DNA of 64,000 nt, from positions 5,150,001 to 5,214,000 of the forward strand of contig NZ_CP117768.1 of NCBI RefSeq assembly GCF_028623165.1. Direction: 5' to 3'. Source of the stretch: Nostoc sp. UHCC 0926. GTDB taxonomy: Bacteria > Cyanobacteriota > Cyanobacteriia > Cyanobacteriales > Nostocaceae. Both the position numbers and the translations under genes were made by a program. Shown here piece after piece: positions 1-8,629 of the stretch (positions are counted from its first letter, which is position 1; every line of letters starts with the position of its first letter). The notes under the pieces were generated by a model that searched no databases, had not been told where the DNA came from, and was given only the letters and a program-made list of their open reading frames with translations.

Positions 1-460
1 GCGTCTCGTAGAGAAGGCGGGCTACGCCTACGCGTCATATTTAAAAGCATGATTTACCCTTACCCGAAAAAATCAGTACAAAGCTTAATTTGATCCGTCA
101 TCAAGTAGTTAATTTATCGCCTAATTACTATTGACAAAATTGATTTTGTCTTAACCTCTCACGAATAGACAGACTCTTCAAAAGTCTTGTTGACCACTAA
201 GGGAATCCCAAAAATAAATTCTTCAGCCAAATGTAGTAAAGTCAGCGTAGCGATCGCCACCCTGGAGGTAACGATAACAGGTTTTTTGTCAGATGGGGGA
301 CACACCGCTATTTACATTGCCCATCCCATAATCAGTAATAGTAATGGCTTTGCCAAAACCTACCCAAAAAATTTTCAGGAGTACAGCGATTGCCTCTTCG
401 AGAGCTAAGAATCTAATCAGAGAGCGCGTTAGCGTAGCTTACTGTAGGTATCGCTTGTTC
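1..460. other. Intergenic, no supported gene
   Basis: No convincing reading frame is present. The open frames here are short, start with poor codons and show no recognisable protein. The stretch holds fragments of the dispersed cyanobacterial repeat GCGTCTCGTAGAGA at its left edge, HIP1-like GCGATCGC, and a short perfect inverted repeat at 133-150 (GACAAAAT, 2-nt loop, ATTTTGTC) without a convincing T-run. Confidence 0.6.
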
Positions 461-658
461 TCAATTGCGACGGAAATTCCTCTTACGTTGCTTGTGCCTT
501 GCGACTTCTTTGCGCTTGTGTTTTTCCAAAGGTGTTTCAAAGTGACGATGCTTTCTCATGTCTGGAAAAATACCTGCTTTAGAAACTTCCCTCTTAAATC
601 GACGTAAAGCTGACTCAATTCCTTCATTTTCGCCCACAAATACTTGGGTCATCTTCAT
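461..658 (-). CDS. rpsU: 30S ribosomal protein bS21
   Basis: This 65-residue, very basic protein is a small-subunit ribosomal protein that acts in mRNA recruitment during initiation. The N-terminal TQVFVGENEGIESALRRFKR stretch and the Lys/Arg-rich tail (KHKRKEVARHKQRKRNFRRN) are characteristic of bS21, and the length is normal for cyanobacteria. The gene lies downstream of an RRM RNA-binding protein gene on the same strand, with 114 bp between them containing a hairpin. The rbp-rpsU arrangement is known from Anabaena, where it is linked to cold regulation (recalled). Family assignment is firm; co-transcription is inferred. Confidence 0.95.
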   Translation of the reverse strand: MKMTQVFVGENEGIESALRRFKREVSKAGIFPDMRKHRHFETPLEKHKRKEVARHKQRKRNFRRN

Positions 659-714
659 CTCCTACTTAATTGGTACTGGGCAATTTTAAGCCATCCAGTA
701 GACCGGAGCGCAAA

Positions 715-739
715 AAGGGCAGATAATGATTCTGCCCTT
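715..739 (-). terminator. Hairpin terminator/attenuator between rbp and rpsU
   Basis: On the minus strand, AAGGGCAGA and TCTGCCCTT form a perfect 9-bp stem with a 7-nt loop, followed at once by TTT. It begins 34 bp after the rbp stop and ends 57 bp before the rpsU start. This fits a partial intrinsic terminator that sets the rbp:rpsU transcript ratio. Function is inferred. Confidence 0.65.
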
Positions 740-772
740 AAAACATTAAAACTGAATTTTTTATCTTAAAGC

Positions 773-1090
773 TTAGTAACGTCCTCGAGAGTATCCTCCA
801 CCGCCGCCGCTGCCGCGACGGTCACCACCAAAGGAACCACCTCTATCTTCCTTGGGTTTAGCCTTATTCACTTTGAGGTCGCGTCCCATCCACTCAGCAC
901 CATCAAGAGCTTCAATGGCAGCTGTTTCTTCAGCTTCTGTACCCATCTCTACGAAAGCAAAGCCGCGAGGGCGTCCAGTTTCACGGTCAGTAGGTAACTG
1001 AACCCGTTTTACAGAACCATGTTCGGCAAAAACAGAAGTGAGGTCTTCTTGTGTGACCTCGTAGGATAGATTACCTACATAAATTGACAT
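773..1090 (-). CDS. rbp: Glycine-rich RRM RNA-binding protein (cyanobacterial Rbp)
   Basis: A 105-residue single-RRM protein. RNP2 (IYVGNL, residues 3-8) and RNP1 (RGFAFVEM, about 42-49) are both intact, and the C-terminal 20 residues are Gly/Arg/Ser-rich (GGDRRGSGGGGGYSRGRY). This is the typical cyanobacterial cold-inducible Rbp architecture. Such proteins bind single-stranded RNA and are thought to act in RNA stability and mRNA localisation. The gene heads the rbp-rpsU pair and is preceded by a long gene-free region that could carry a cold-responsive 5' leader. The leader function is inferred. Confidence 0.93.
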   Translation of the reverse strand: MSIYVGNLSYEVTQEDLTSVFAEHGSVKRVQLPTDRETGRPRGFAFVEMGTEAEETAAIEALDGAEWMGRDLKVNKAKPKEDRGGSFGGDRRGSGGGGGYSRGRY

Positions 1091-1609
1091 GCATTATCTC
1101 CAAAATCATAGGTGTGTAGAGATTTAGATTTCGGAGACAAGCTTGTTAAGACCAAAAGGGAAAAGCCTGTCAATACTAAAAACAAACACTGTAACCGAAT
1201 TTTATTCTCACCTAATTACCTTAGCACATCATTCAGTTCTTACCCACCGTAAAAAAGGAAGTATTAAGAGTCAGCGATCGCCCGATGCCTTCTCAAAGGA
1301 TGTTTTAAAAGTCCTATAATTACTAGCAAATTTAATCACCTGATTTTCTTGACTTATACGCTTGTAAATCAGAGCCTTTTAGGAAGTTAAACAGCCCTGC
1401 TTTTTAAGGGAAGCCAGCGCTCAGAGGGGTCTCTCCAAGTGGAGCGACTGGCGTGGGTTAGGGAAGATCAATAAGTGCCTAAAATCACAGCCAAACACTT
1501 CTCAAACATCCTCTAAGTCATGGATTCATGGGCAACTCCGACATTGAGTAGCAGAAATTCCCCAAATAATTGCAAAATAAATGCAGTTCGTCATTGTTAC
1601 TACCTGAAA
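1091..1609. other. Divergent intergenic region between rbp and tldD
   Basis: About 500 bp separate two divergent genes. The rbp-proximal part probably holds its promoter and leader. Around 1400-1455 there is a G+C-rich stretch (AGCCAGCGCTCAGAGGGGT ... GAGCGACTGGCGTGGG) resembling fragments of the dispersed repeat copied at 5205-5400 and 50937-51160. No RNA gene or protein gene was recognised. Confidence 0.5.
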
Positions 1610-3004
1610 ATGCCGACTACACTTGCTGACGCACGAAATGTGCTTTCTGACCTCATCCCTCGCTACTCAAAGCGTGTAGATTATCTGATGATTCGCCTTG
1701 AAGAAGCAGAAGGGACTGATATCTTGTTGCGTGGCGACAAGGTAGAAACCCTCAGTGAAGGCATCTCAATTGGTGGACATATTCGCGCTTGTTATAAAGG
1801 TGGATGGGGGTTGAGCTGCTTTAACGATCTGGCAACAATTCAGGATCGGATAGAAGAAGCGATCGCTGCTGCGCGGATGGTTGGTGATGAAGAAACTTTA
1901 CTTGCACCCATTGACCCGGTGCAAGCAGTATGCAATCTACCCCTAAAAGGCACCGATCCCCGAAAAATCCCACTCTCGAAGAAAAAACAATTGTGCGATC
2001 GCTATGCCCAATTGCTTAAAAGCGTTGATCACCGGATTACCACTACCTCGGTGCGCTATGGAGACAGTGCCCAAAAAGTGATCATTGCTACTTCTGAAGG
2101 CACTTTAATCGAGCAATCTTGGGTGGATATGGAAATGCGCTTTGCCGCCACCGCCAGAAATGGCGAAACCGTACAAACTGGACGGGAAACTACCGGCTCT
2201 CGCAAAGCTTACGAAGATTTAACTGATTTGGATGAACAGGTCAAAAGTGCTGCCCAAAGAGCGATCGCAGCTTTATCTCTGCCATCGGCGAAAGGCAATA
2301 CCTACACCGTCGTTATTGACCCAATTCTCACTGGCTTGTTTGTCCACGAAGCCTTCGGACATCTTTCTGAGGCTGATATGGCTTACGAAAACCCTGATTT
2401 GTTAGAAGTCATGACGATTGGACGGCGGTTTGGGCCAGAAGAACTCCAAATTTTTGATGGTGCTGCTTCACAGGGACATCGCGGTAGCTATTTTTACGAT
2501 GATGAAGGCACGCCTGCTACTACTACTCAACTAATTAAAGATGGAGTTTTAGTTGGACGTTTACATTCTCGTGAAACCGCTGGCAAATTGGAGGAAGCGC
2601 CTACGGGTAACGCCCGCTGTCTCAACTATCACTTTACTCCGATTGTGCGGATGACAAATACCTGGATTGAACGGGGTAAAACACCAGTTAAAGACTTATT
2701 CACCGATATCAAAGAAGGAGTGTATGCCCGTAATTGGTTGGGTGGGATGACGAATGGTGAAATGTTCACCTTTAGTGCTGGGGAAGCGTGGATGATTAGG
2801 AACGGTAAAATTGCTGAACCTGTGCGGGATGTAACGCTTTCGGGAAATGTATTCCAAACTTTAGCGGATATTGAGGCAATTGGTGATGATTTTTACTGGG
2901 ATGAATCCGGCGGTTGTGGTAAGGGAGGGCAAAACGGCTTGTCAGTGGGTTGTGGTGGCCCTAGTCTCCGAATTCGAGATGTAGTGGTTGGTGGGGAAAC
3001 CTGA
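1610..3004 (+). CDS. tldD: TldD family metalloprotease
   Basis: The product is a 464-residue TldD/PmbA-family protein. TldD-TldE complexes are zinc metalloproteases that degrade unfolded peptides and mature some modified peptides. The zinc motif HExxxH is visible as HEAFGH near residues 246-251, followed by LSEAD as in TldD. The C-terminal GGCGKGGQNGLSVGCGGP stretch is also typical. An upstream in-frame ATG at 1520 would add 30 residues of low-complexity sequence without family similarity, so the ATG at 1610 (MPTTLADARNVL) is preferred. No tldE/pmbA partner is adjacent. Confidence 0.9.
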   Translation: MPTTLADARNVLSDLIPRYSKRVDYLMIRLEEAEGTDILLRGDKVETLSEGISIGGHIRACYKGGWGLSCFNDLATIQDRIEEAIAAARMVGDEETLLAPIDPVQAVCNLPLKGTDPRKIPLSKKKQLCDRYAQLLKSVDHRITTTSVRYGDSAQKVIIATSEGTLIEQSWVDMEMRFAATARNGETVQTGRETTGSRKAYEDLTDLDEQVKSAAQRAIAALSLPSAKGNTYTVVIDPILTGLFVHEAFGHLSEADMAYENPDLLEVMTIGRRFGPEELQIFDGAASQGHRGSYFYDDEGTPATTTQLIKDGVLVGRLHSRETAGKLEEAPTGNARCLNYHFTPIVRMTNTWIERGKTPVKDLFTDIKEGVYARNWLGGMTNGEMFTFSAGEAWMIRNGKIAEPVRDVTLSGNVFQTLADIEAIGDDFYWDESGGCGKGGQNGLSVGCGGPSLRIRDVVVGGET

Positions 3005-3034
3005 ACTACCCGCCCCTATACCCGATACTCCGGG

Positions 3035-3130
3035 TTACAGCAGAATTCAAGTATTTGAACCACATCTGTCGTAGGGGCGCAAGGCCTTGCGCCCCTACCG
3101 CGTGGTCTATTTACCTGAAAATAGCTGTAA
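3035..3130 (-). repeat. Dispersed 96-bp repeat R1, copy A
   Basis: This 96-bp element begins TTACAG and ends CTGTAA. Its centre is a G+C-rich inverted repeat (TAGGGGCGCAAGG / CCTTGCGCCCCTA). Full copies of exactly the same length lie at 57974-58069 and 62877-62972, with a half copy near 52660-52700. It is non-coding and MITE-like. An ORF across it (3016-3369) is an artefact. Confidence 0.85.
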
Positions 3131-3236
3131 CTCAGGTTTCTAGTACAGTGTGGCGTCAGTTTGCCTACCTTTAACAAGGGGATTTTGCCCCAAGTCTTGT
3201 TAATTGAGATGGTAGCTGGATTCTTGCCGTACTGGA

Positions 3237-3348
3237 CTAGTACACCACGGCGTAAATAGAGCAACCATTTAAAATCCCTAAAGAGCTTATTCCATAATAC
3301 TTTTGACTTTTGAGTTTTGAATGAGTGACTTCCGCCTTGCGGTACTAG
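3237..3348 (+). repeat. Dispersed 112-bp repeat R2, copy 1
   Basis: The element runs from CTAGTAC to GTACTAG and has imperfect terminal inverted repeats (CTAGTACACCACGGCG against CTAGTACCGCAAGGCG). It contains the block AGAGCAACCATTTAAAATCC and a run of TTTTGACTTTTGA. A second 112-bp copy is at 58868-58979 and a longer 187-bp copy at 14693-14879. Confidence 0.85.
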
Positions 3349-3375
3349 TCTCACGGGGGAATGCCTCAATTCAAA

Positions 3376-4266
3376 TCAATTTGCTAGCCAGAAAGCGACG
3401 TTACGCACATAAGTTTTGATATCTTCTAAGGCGCGTGGCTCTTTTTTAATGCCATCTCCTGGTGGCTCATCTACAAAAGTGGGACAGCCTTGGTTAATAT
3501 CCCAGTTGTAATCTACTAAATGATGGAAACTGGAGTTAGCTACTGCTCGTCCTAATCTATTTCCCTGTTCATCTTGATGATGCTCGATCGCTACAACCAA
3601 ATTGAAGTTACGACCTGTAACTAAACTTTTACCCAGAGCAATTACCCGCGCGTTTGCATTGCCCAAAGTTACGCCAATTCCACCTTCGTGGGGATGTGTT
3701 GGGAAAAAATTGATCCTTCCCGTAGGTGAATTTGGATTTTTTAAAAGTTCGTGAATGGGTTCAACAATGGTAATTTTTTGATAATCGCCGTTAGCTCCCG
3801 AATGATAGTTAGGCCAGGAAATATAAGTTGTGTATGAGTCATCTCGGCTCCAGCGAGATTCGTCGGGATCGGGATTTTTTGTGTTGAAATAGTGAACATC
3901 ACCAATGTCAGCTAAACCACACATCGAACAGCCCATATCCTGATGATCGCGTGTTGCTAGAATACCGCCGCCGCGTTGCCGAAAAGCATTAATTCCGGCA
4001 ATGTCTTTTTCGGTTAAACCCTTATCCACCTCTAAGCCAAATAGCCAAAGTTGATCAAAATCTGATTTGTCGAGACTACTTAAAACTGGATCACCACCTA
4101 CTGCATCTGATTCGTAATCGCGTCCCGTAACTTCAAATAAGGAGTTTCCTGCTTCGTCTTGAATCGATGCTAAGTAATCTTGTAACATCGAGAAACGAAA
4201 AATGCTCCAGTCATCTTCAGTTGTAGGAATCGTAGTCTGCAAAAGAATACGAATTGGTTTTGTCAT
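3376..4266 (-). CDS. Conserved hypothetical protein, possible GATase-like fold
   Basis: A 296-residue soluble protein with no signal peptide or membrane segment. It opens with IRILLQTTIPTTEDDWSIFRF. A central FRQRGGGILATRDHQDMGCS segment (about residues 90-110) follows a strand/turn pattern (DQLWLFGLEV) resembling class I glutamine-amidotransferase/ThuA-like folds. A Cys pair (CSMCG) and several His residues follow. I do not recognise a function; the fold suggestion is weak. The stop lies 28 bp from the end of repeat R2 copy 1. The gene reads by itself and is divergent from the pentapeptide gene. Confidence 0.75.
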   Translation of the reverse strand: MTKPIRILLQTTIPTTEDDWSIFRFSMLQDYLASIQDEAGNSLFEVTGRDYESDAVGGDPVLSSLDKSDFDQLWLFGLEVDKGLTEKDIAGINAFRQRGGGILATRDHQDMGCSMCGLADIGDVHYFNTKNPDPDESRWSRDDSYTTYISWPNYHSGANGDYQKITIVEPIHELLKNPNSPTGRINFFPTHPHEGGIGVTLGNANARVIALGKSLVTGRNFNLVVAIEHHQDEQGNRLGRAVANSSFHHLVDYNWDINQGCPTFVDEPPGDGIKKEPRALEDIKTYVRNVAFWLAN

Positions 4267-4546
4267 AACCTCTGCCAGATGAACACCACAATTGAGTATA
4301 GCGATCGCTTTGCACTAATGCTTAAATTTTTAAATTCCTCAACATCCGTCTCAAGGATGAAAGTAACTCATAACTTTAGGTAGTAGCGCTAATAGTTGAG
4401 GATAGCTAATTTAGATAAAAGTGATTGCGATATTGACTCTGGTTTGATTCACCACACCAATCCCCCGTGGCGCGTACTAGGGATTTACTGCCTGTCTGGG
4501 TAACCTGGATAGCCTCAATTAAAAGTTCCTTAGCACAGCGACAGAT

Positions 4547-5077
4547 ATGAAAGCAGATCAACTCCTGAAAAACTATAAAGCAGGTGTCAGAGACTTTACT
4601 GGTGTCAACTTGAGCGAGGCAAACTTAAGGGAAGCCGATCTCAGTGACATAATTTTGGATAGAGCAATTTTAGATGGAGCTAATCTGAGTCACGCTAATT
4701 TAGCCCAAGCCAGTTTGATTGAGGCAGACTTAAATGGAGCAGATTTGAGCAATGCTAACCTCACTGGTAGCAACTTAAGCGGAGCCATCTTAGATGGAGC
4801 TATCTTGGATGGAGCAGCAATGGAAGGAGCTAATTTGAGTCAGGCTGATTTGACGGTTGCTAAACTGATTGAAACTAACTTGAGTGACGCGGATTTACAG
4901 GAAGCAAACTTGATGGCGGCGAATCTAGATGGAGCCGATTTGAGTGGTGCAGACTTAGCTGTAGCCGATTTGTCCCAAGCAAATCTCACTCAAGCAGATT
5001 TGAACCAGACAAATTTGAGCGGAGCAAATTTGGAGGGAGCCAATATAGAAGGAACCATCCTAGATGAAAATGTGTGA
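4547..5077 (+). CDS. Pentapeptide-repeat protein
   Basis: A 176-residue protein. After a short N-terminus (MKADQLLKNYKAGVRDF) it consists almost entirely of about 31 tandem A(D/N)LXX pentapeptides (for example ANLSEANLREADL). These fold as a right-handed quadrilateral beta-helix. There is no signal peptide or other domain, so it is probably cytoplasmic. Such proteins are abundant in cyanobacteria and mostly of unknown role. The spaced ILDGAILDGA segment near residues 80-90 is a local internal duplication. Start is the ATG at 4547, the only one before the repeats. Confidence 0.9.
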   Translation: MKADQLLKNYKAGVRDFTGVNLSEANLREADLSDIILDRAILDGANLSHANLAQASLIEADLNGADLSNANLTGSNLSGAILDGAILDGAAMEGANLSQADLTVAKLIETNLSDADLQEANLMAANLDGADLSGADLAVADLSQANLTQADLNQTNLSGANLEGANIEGTILDENV

Positions 5078-5081
5078 CATC

Positions 5082-5120
5082 TCCCGCCGCTAAATCGCAG
5101 TACCGATTATAGCGGTGGGA
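5082..5120 (+). terminator. Hairpin downstream of the pentapeptide gene
   Basis: TCCCGCCGCTA and TAGCGGTGGGA form an 11-bp stem (one G-T pair) around a 17-nt loop, 4 bp after the stop codon. There is no T-tract, so it is only a candidate transcript 3' end. Confidence 0.4.
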
Positions 5121-5204
5121 TATCAGGCGAATTAGTTAAATCAGTCAACATTAACAAGTAAACTATTTTCACTGAAAATTTAGAGCAATTTGTAGTTGAG
5201 TCCA

Positions 5205-5400
5205 ATAGAGACCTAACAAAAAAAGCCCCTTCACTACTAGCCTTGGGGAGTAAGCCTCAAAGCCTCTGACGCCACATGCAAGGCTTGTCGGCAGAGCCGG
5301 ACGCCAGTCGCTCATGGGGGAAACCCCCTTGGCGCTAGCCTCTCCCTTTGGGAGAAGACCGCGCTGGCTCCCCAAGGCAGTGGCTCCTCCTTGCAGACTA
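5205..5400 (+). repeat. Dispersed repeat R6, copy 1
   Basis: Shares an ordered series of blocks with 50937-51160: AGACCTAACAA, then GGGAGTAA, GCCTCTGACGCCACATGC, GACGCCAGTCGCT, GGCGCTAGCCTCTCCC and GGCTCCTCCTT. A shorter inverted stretch recurs at 20325-20390. It is non-coding; the 81-codon ORF across it is not credible. Confidence 0.75.
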
Positions 5401-5507
5401 CGGTGTACACACAAGTCGAAAAAAGGTGTTGCTGAATCAAAATATGAATCAGGCGATCGCGATCACAAAACGATATAATACCATCCATGTGATTTTTGTT
5501 ACAATTG

Positions 5508-5663
5508 ATGCTTAAATTAAGTATTCTGTCACTCGGATTGGGATTTGCAGCTCATTGGTTTGCAGTTGCCTTTGGTATCAATGCTAGAACCATTCCCTAT
5601 ATTGAAGAAATAATGAATACTGCGATACGCAGTAAGCCTATACATCAATGTTTTAAGTATTGA
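5508..5663 (+). CDS. Small putative membrane or secreted protein (51 aa)
   Basis: An ATG-initiated frame of 51 codons, beginning MLKLSILSLGLGFAAHWFAV and ending RSKPIHQCFKY. The first 25 residues form a hydrophobic helix that could be a signal anchor; the rest (ARTIPYIEEIMNTAIRS) looks like an ordinary soluble segment. No strong Shine-Dalgarno is visible (TTGTTACAATTG upstream). I do not recognise a family. It sits between the left 12-bp inverted repeat and the 21-bp array. Amino-acid composition supports coding, but expression is unproven and it may be a remnant. Confidence 0.4.
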   Translation: MLKLSILSLGLGFAAHWFAVAFGINARTIPYIEEIMNTAIRSKPIHQCFKY

Positions 5664-5708
5664 TAAAGCTTTATTTAAAAGAAATTTAGGAATGCGATCG
5701 CTCTCATA

Positions 5709-6010
5709 ACTCGGAACTTTGAGCTTGGAACTCGGAACACCGAGATCAGAACTCGGAACTTTGAGCTTGGAACTCAGAACACCGAGATTAGAACTCAGAA
5801 CTTCAAGCTTGGAACACCGAACGCCAAGATCAGAACTCGGAACGCCCAGATCAGAACTCGAAACGCCGAGATTAAAACTCGGAACGCCAAGATCAGAACT
5901 CGAAACGCCCAGATCAGAACTCGGAACGCCCAGATCAGAACTCGGAACGCCCAGATCAGAACTCGAAACGCCGAGATTAAAACTCAAAACGCCCAGATCA
6001 GAACTCGGAA
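5709..6010. repeat. Tandem array 1 (21-bp units, family X)
   Basis: About 14 units of 21 bp, consensus near CTCGGAACGCCCAGATCAGAA, with early variants containing GAGCTTGGAAC. Spacing is exactly 21 bp across the array, so both strands stay open as artificial heptapeptide-repeat ORFs. Related to array 5 at 61571-61828. Confidence 0.93.
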
Positions 6011-6172
6011 TGTTGCATGAGAGTCTATAACTTGTGTGTACACATTATCCGCTTGCAAGAACAAGTAACGTGGATATATTTTCTACACACAAGGATACTA
6101 CTTTGAAAAAGTTTGCTACAAGTAGTGTTATTTACGATTGTCATAATTAAAACAACCGACTCTCAACTATCA

Positions 6173-7705
6173 ATGGAGAACTTTACTCTCGTTGTCACAC
6201 TCTATGTCAACCCTATGACAGGGAATGATACCAATACTGGTTCACGGTTGAGTCCATTTAAAAGCCTCACCCGAGCCTTAAAAGTAACCAAAATCTCCAC
6301 GATAATTCATCTGGAGTCGGGGACTTACAGCGCTGCTAATGGTGAGGTGTTCCCACTAGTCATCCCTGGAGGGGCGACAGTGGTAGGTAACGAAGCGAAT
6401 AAAGGTGCAGGGATTGTAATTTCTGGGAGTGGCGAGTATCAAAGTCCCAGCTTTGGTATCCAAAGTATCACGTTTCTCTTGCTAGATAATGCCAGTCTTT
6501 TAGGTGTAACTGTCACCAATCCCTCACCCAAAGGTACTGGTATCTGGATTGAATCGGCTGCACCTACTTTAGCTAACAATACTTTGAGCGACTGTGGGCG
6601 GGAAGGTGTGTTTACCACTGGTACTGCCAAACCCACAATTTTAGATAACATATTTGTGCAAAATACTGCTAGTGGGTTAGTGATGGCAGGTCATAGCCAG
6701 GGAGAAGTACTGCGGAATGTATTTCAAAGAAACCCTTTAGGCATAGCAATTAGTGACTTTGCCGCTCCGGCGATCGCAAATAACAAATTATCAGAAAATC
6801 GCACAGCGATCGCCCTTTCTCGCAACGCCCGCCCTGTACTGCGTCAAAATCTCATTGTTAAAAATACCCAAGGTGGTCTATTAGTCAATGGCAATGCAAT
6901 TCCTGACTTAGGTAATACCGAAGATCCTGCTGATAATATTTTTCGTGATCATAGTGAATTCGATTTATACAATGCCACTACACAAAAGCTGATTTCGGTA
7001 GGTAATCAGTTGAATCCTGCTCTAGTCAAGGGCTTAGTCGAATTGCTTCCAGCCGATGGAGTAGCGATTAGCACCAGTTTCTCTGAGGCTCCGACTGAAT
7101 CCCCATCTGAAAAACTCCCCGCGCCTATTCAACTGGATGAACATTGGGCAGAACCATTTATCCAGGCATTAGTGAGCATGGATTTAACTCATAGTTTCGC
7201 TGATGGTAGCTACCAGACAGATAAACCTATGACTCGCGCCCAGTACGCGGCTTTGGTGGCGATCGCCTTTAACCCATTTCCCAAAATCCCAGCACCTGAT
7301 TTTACGGACGTACCCAAGGATTTTTGGGCTTATAGCGCAATCCAAATCGCCGCTAGCGGTGGCTTTGTTGGCGGATTTAGCGATCGCACTTTCCACCCTG
7401 ATCAAAATGTCCAGCGGCTACAGGTGATTGTCTCCCTAGTAAACGGACTGGGACTACCTTCTGCTGATAGCCATGCTTTGGAAGTTTACAGCGATCGTCA
7501 TACCATTCCCGACTATGCCCGGACAGCCGTTGCCACTGCCACACAACGGGGAATAGTTGTCAACTATCCAGATCCGAAAGTACTTGCACCTTCACGTTCG
7601 GCAACACGCGCCGAAGTTGCAGCAATGGTTTATCAGGCATTAGTTGCGATTGGGCGAACACCTGCAATTAAATCTGTCTATGTAGGGTTGCATTCCAGAA
7701 GTTGA
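6173..7705 (+). CDS. Right-handed beta-helix (DUF1565-type) protein with three SLH domains
   Basis: A 510-residue protein from the ATG at 6173; a TTG at 6113 would add 20 hydrophobic residues and cannot be excluded. The N-terminal half (LYVNPMTGNDTNTGSRLSPF) matches DUF1565/pectate-lyase-like beta-helix repeats (PTLANNTLSDCGREG, PTILDNIFVQNTASG). The C-terminal part carries three S-layer homology domains: HWAEPFIQAL..., FTDVPKDFWAYSAIQ... and YSDRHTIPDYARTAV.... SLH domains usually bind secondary cell-wall polymers or, in cyanobacteria, peptidoglycan. The ATG form has no obvious signal peptide, which is odd for an SLH protein and is one argument for the TTG start. Probably a surface or periplasmic structural protein. 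Confidence 0.88.
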   Translation: MENFTLVVTLYVNPMTGNDTNTGSRLSPFKSLTRALKVTKISTIIHLESGTYSAANGEVFPLVIPGGATVVGNEANKGAGIVISGSGEYQSPSFGIQSITFLLLDNASLLGVTVTNPSPKGTGIWIESAAPTLANNTLSDCGREGVFTTGTAKPTILDNIFVQNTASGLVMAGHSQGEVLRNVFQRNPLGIAISDFAAPAIANNKLSENRTAIALSRNARPVLRQNLIVKNTQGGLLVNGNAIPDLGNTEDPADNIFRDHSEFDLYNATTQKLISVGNQLNPALVKGLVELLPADGVAISTSFSEAPTESPSEKLPAPIQLDEHWAEPFIQALVSMDLTHSFADGSYQTDKPMTRAQYAALVAIAFNPFPKIPAPDFTDVPKDFWAYSAIQIAASGGFVGGFSDRTFHPDQNVQRLQVIVSLVNGLGLPSADSHALEVYSDRHTIPDYARTAVATATQRGIVVNYPDPKVLAPSRSATRAEVAAMVYQALVAIGRTPAIKSVYVGLHSRS

Positions 7706-7834
7706 CAAGTAGAATAGGAAACACTGCCTATCGGCTTAGTAACTCGTGAAAAAAAATCATGTAGTTAAAAGCACGTTAGGCTAATATGCGATGGGTGACA
7801 AATCTTAGACCTATTGCCTAAAGCTAATAGCCCC

Positions 7835-8596
7835 ATGTTAACAACACTTCCAGACACCTCTGCCAACTTGGCGATCGCTTTATTAATTAACTATAGTTTC
7901 GATCTCAGTGGGTATAGTGCCAATGAGCTAGTTGAGCGTTGGCAAACGCAATATCCCCTTAATTGGCTACACCTGGCAGTGATTGAGGCACTATATCAAG
8001 GTCGTTATAAAGCGGTTTCCGTGCAGCAAATTTTAGTATTTTGGCAGCGCCGGGATCAGGCTACATATCATTTCAACATGGAATTTGAACGGATGATTTG
8101 TAGCAAATTTCCCCAAAGGTTAACCTCATCGCCTGCTCCAGCCCTACCACCAGCCAAGAAAAACCCTACTGTAGAGAAAGTCACGAGTCCTCAATTACCA
8201 CCTGCTAAGATTCACAACGGCTATCAACACAGCAATACTGCAACTCTACAACTGAAAAGTTACGAACAAAAGGCATCTTTGAGTAAAGAAGAGGGGAAGC
8301 AGGAAGATAGAGACAATAAAACCGTCCTAAAGTCTCCCCTTACTGGGAAATTTGCCTCTTCGGCAACGCTTCAGCTATCATCTACTGTCAGCCAAAGGCA
8401 AACTTCACAAGAAAGTCCACCGCCCTCTCCATCACCATTCCATCATAAACGGGCAAAACTCCTCCCACCTGCTGCTATTCATGCTCCAATCGGGCAATTT
8501 ACCCCAGAAAAAAGCGATCGCTCTGAGTCTTTCACATCCAAACTCAAAGCGATGTCTGGCGAACAGAATCCGCCAATTGTGGGGAGTGGAGAGTAG
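7835..8596 (+). CDS. Conserved hypothetical cyanobacterial protein
   Basis: A 253-residue protein from the ATG at 7835 (MLTTLPDTSANLAIALLINY); a TTG 21 bp upstream is less likely. The first about 95 residues form a compact helical domain (LVERWQTQYPLNWLHLAVIEALYQGRYKAVSVQQILVFW, in segments). The remainder is Pro/Ser/Lys-rich and probably disordered. The last residues (IVGSGE) are encoded by a GGGGAGTGGAGAGTAGGG-type repeat that has run into the 3' end. Function is unknown. Convergent with the TPR gene. Confidence 0.75.
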   Translation: MLTTLPDTSANLAIALLINYSFDLSGYSANELVERWQTQYPLNWLHLAVIEALYQGRYKAVSVQQILVFWQRRDQATYHFNMEFERMICSKFPQRLTSSPAPALPPAKKNPTVEKVTSPQLPPAKIHNGYQHSNTATLQLKSYEQKASLSKEEGKQEDRDNKTVLKSPLTGKFASSATLQLSSTVSQRQTSQESPPPSPSPFHHKRAKLLPPAAIHAPIGQFTPEKSDRSESFTSKLKAMSGEQNPPIVGSGE

Positions 8597-8629
8597 GGAA
8601 TGGGGGGAGTAATTAATGTATTTAGGTTT

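Larger units (their letters stand above)
5405..6041. repeat. Segment bounded by perfect 12-bp inverted repeats
   Basis: GTACACACAAGT at 5405-5416 and its exact reverse complement ACTTGTGTGTAC at 6030-6041 enclose a 51-codon ORF (5508-5663) and a 21-bp tandem array (5709-6010). A partial further copy (TACACACAAG) lies at about 6084. The same 12-mer occurs at 20470-20481 beside another array. No transposase is present. Whether it is a mobile unit is unknown. Confidence 0.6.

Noticed and set aside
187..607. Two overlapping plus-strand ORFs at the left edge
   Set aside because: One overlaps rpsU on the opposite strand; neither has a credible start or recognisable product.
3016..3369. 117-codon minus-strand ORF
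   Set aside because: It is stitched from repeats R1 and R2; the same peptide segment appears wherever R1 is inserted (57897-58340, 62794-62991).
5169..5414. 81-codon minus-strand ORF
   Set aside because: Lies across dispersed repeat R6, with no protein-like composition.
5529..6030. Long heptapeptide-repeat ORFs on both strands (LELGTPRSE and SSDLGVP types)
   Set aside because: The unit is 21 bp, so every stop-free frame stays open. There is no Shine-Dalgarno, and equal openness on both strands points to a non-coding array.
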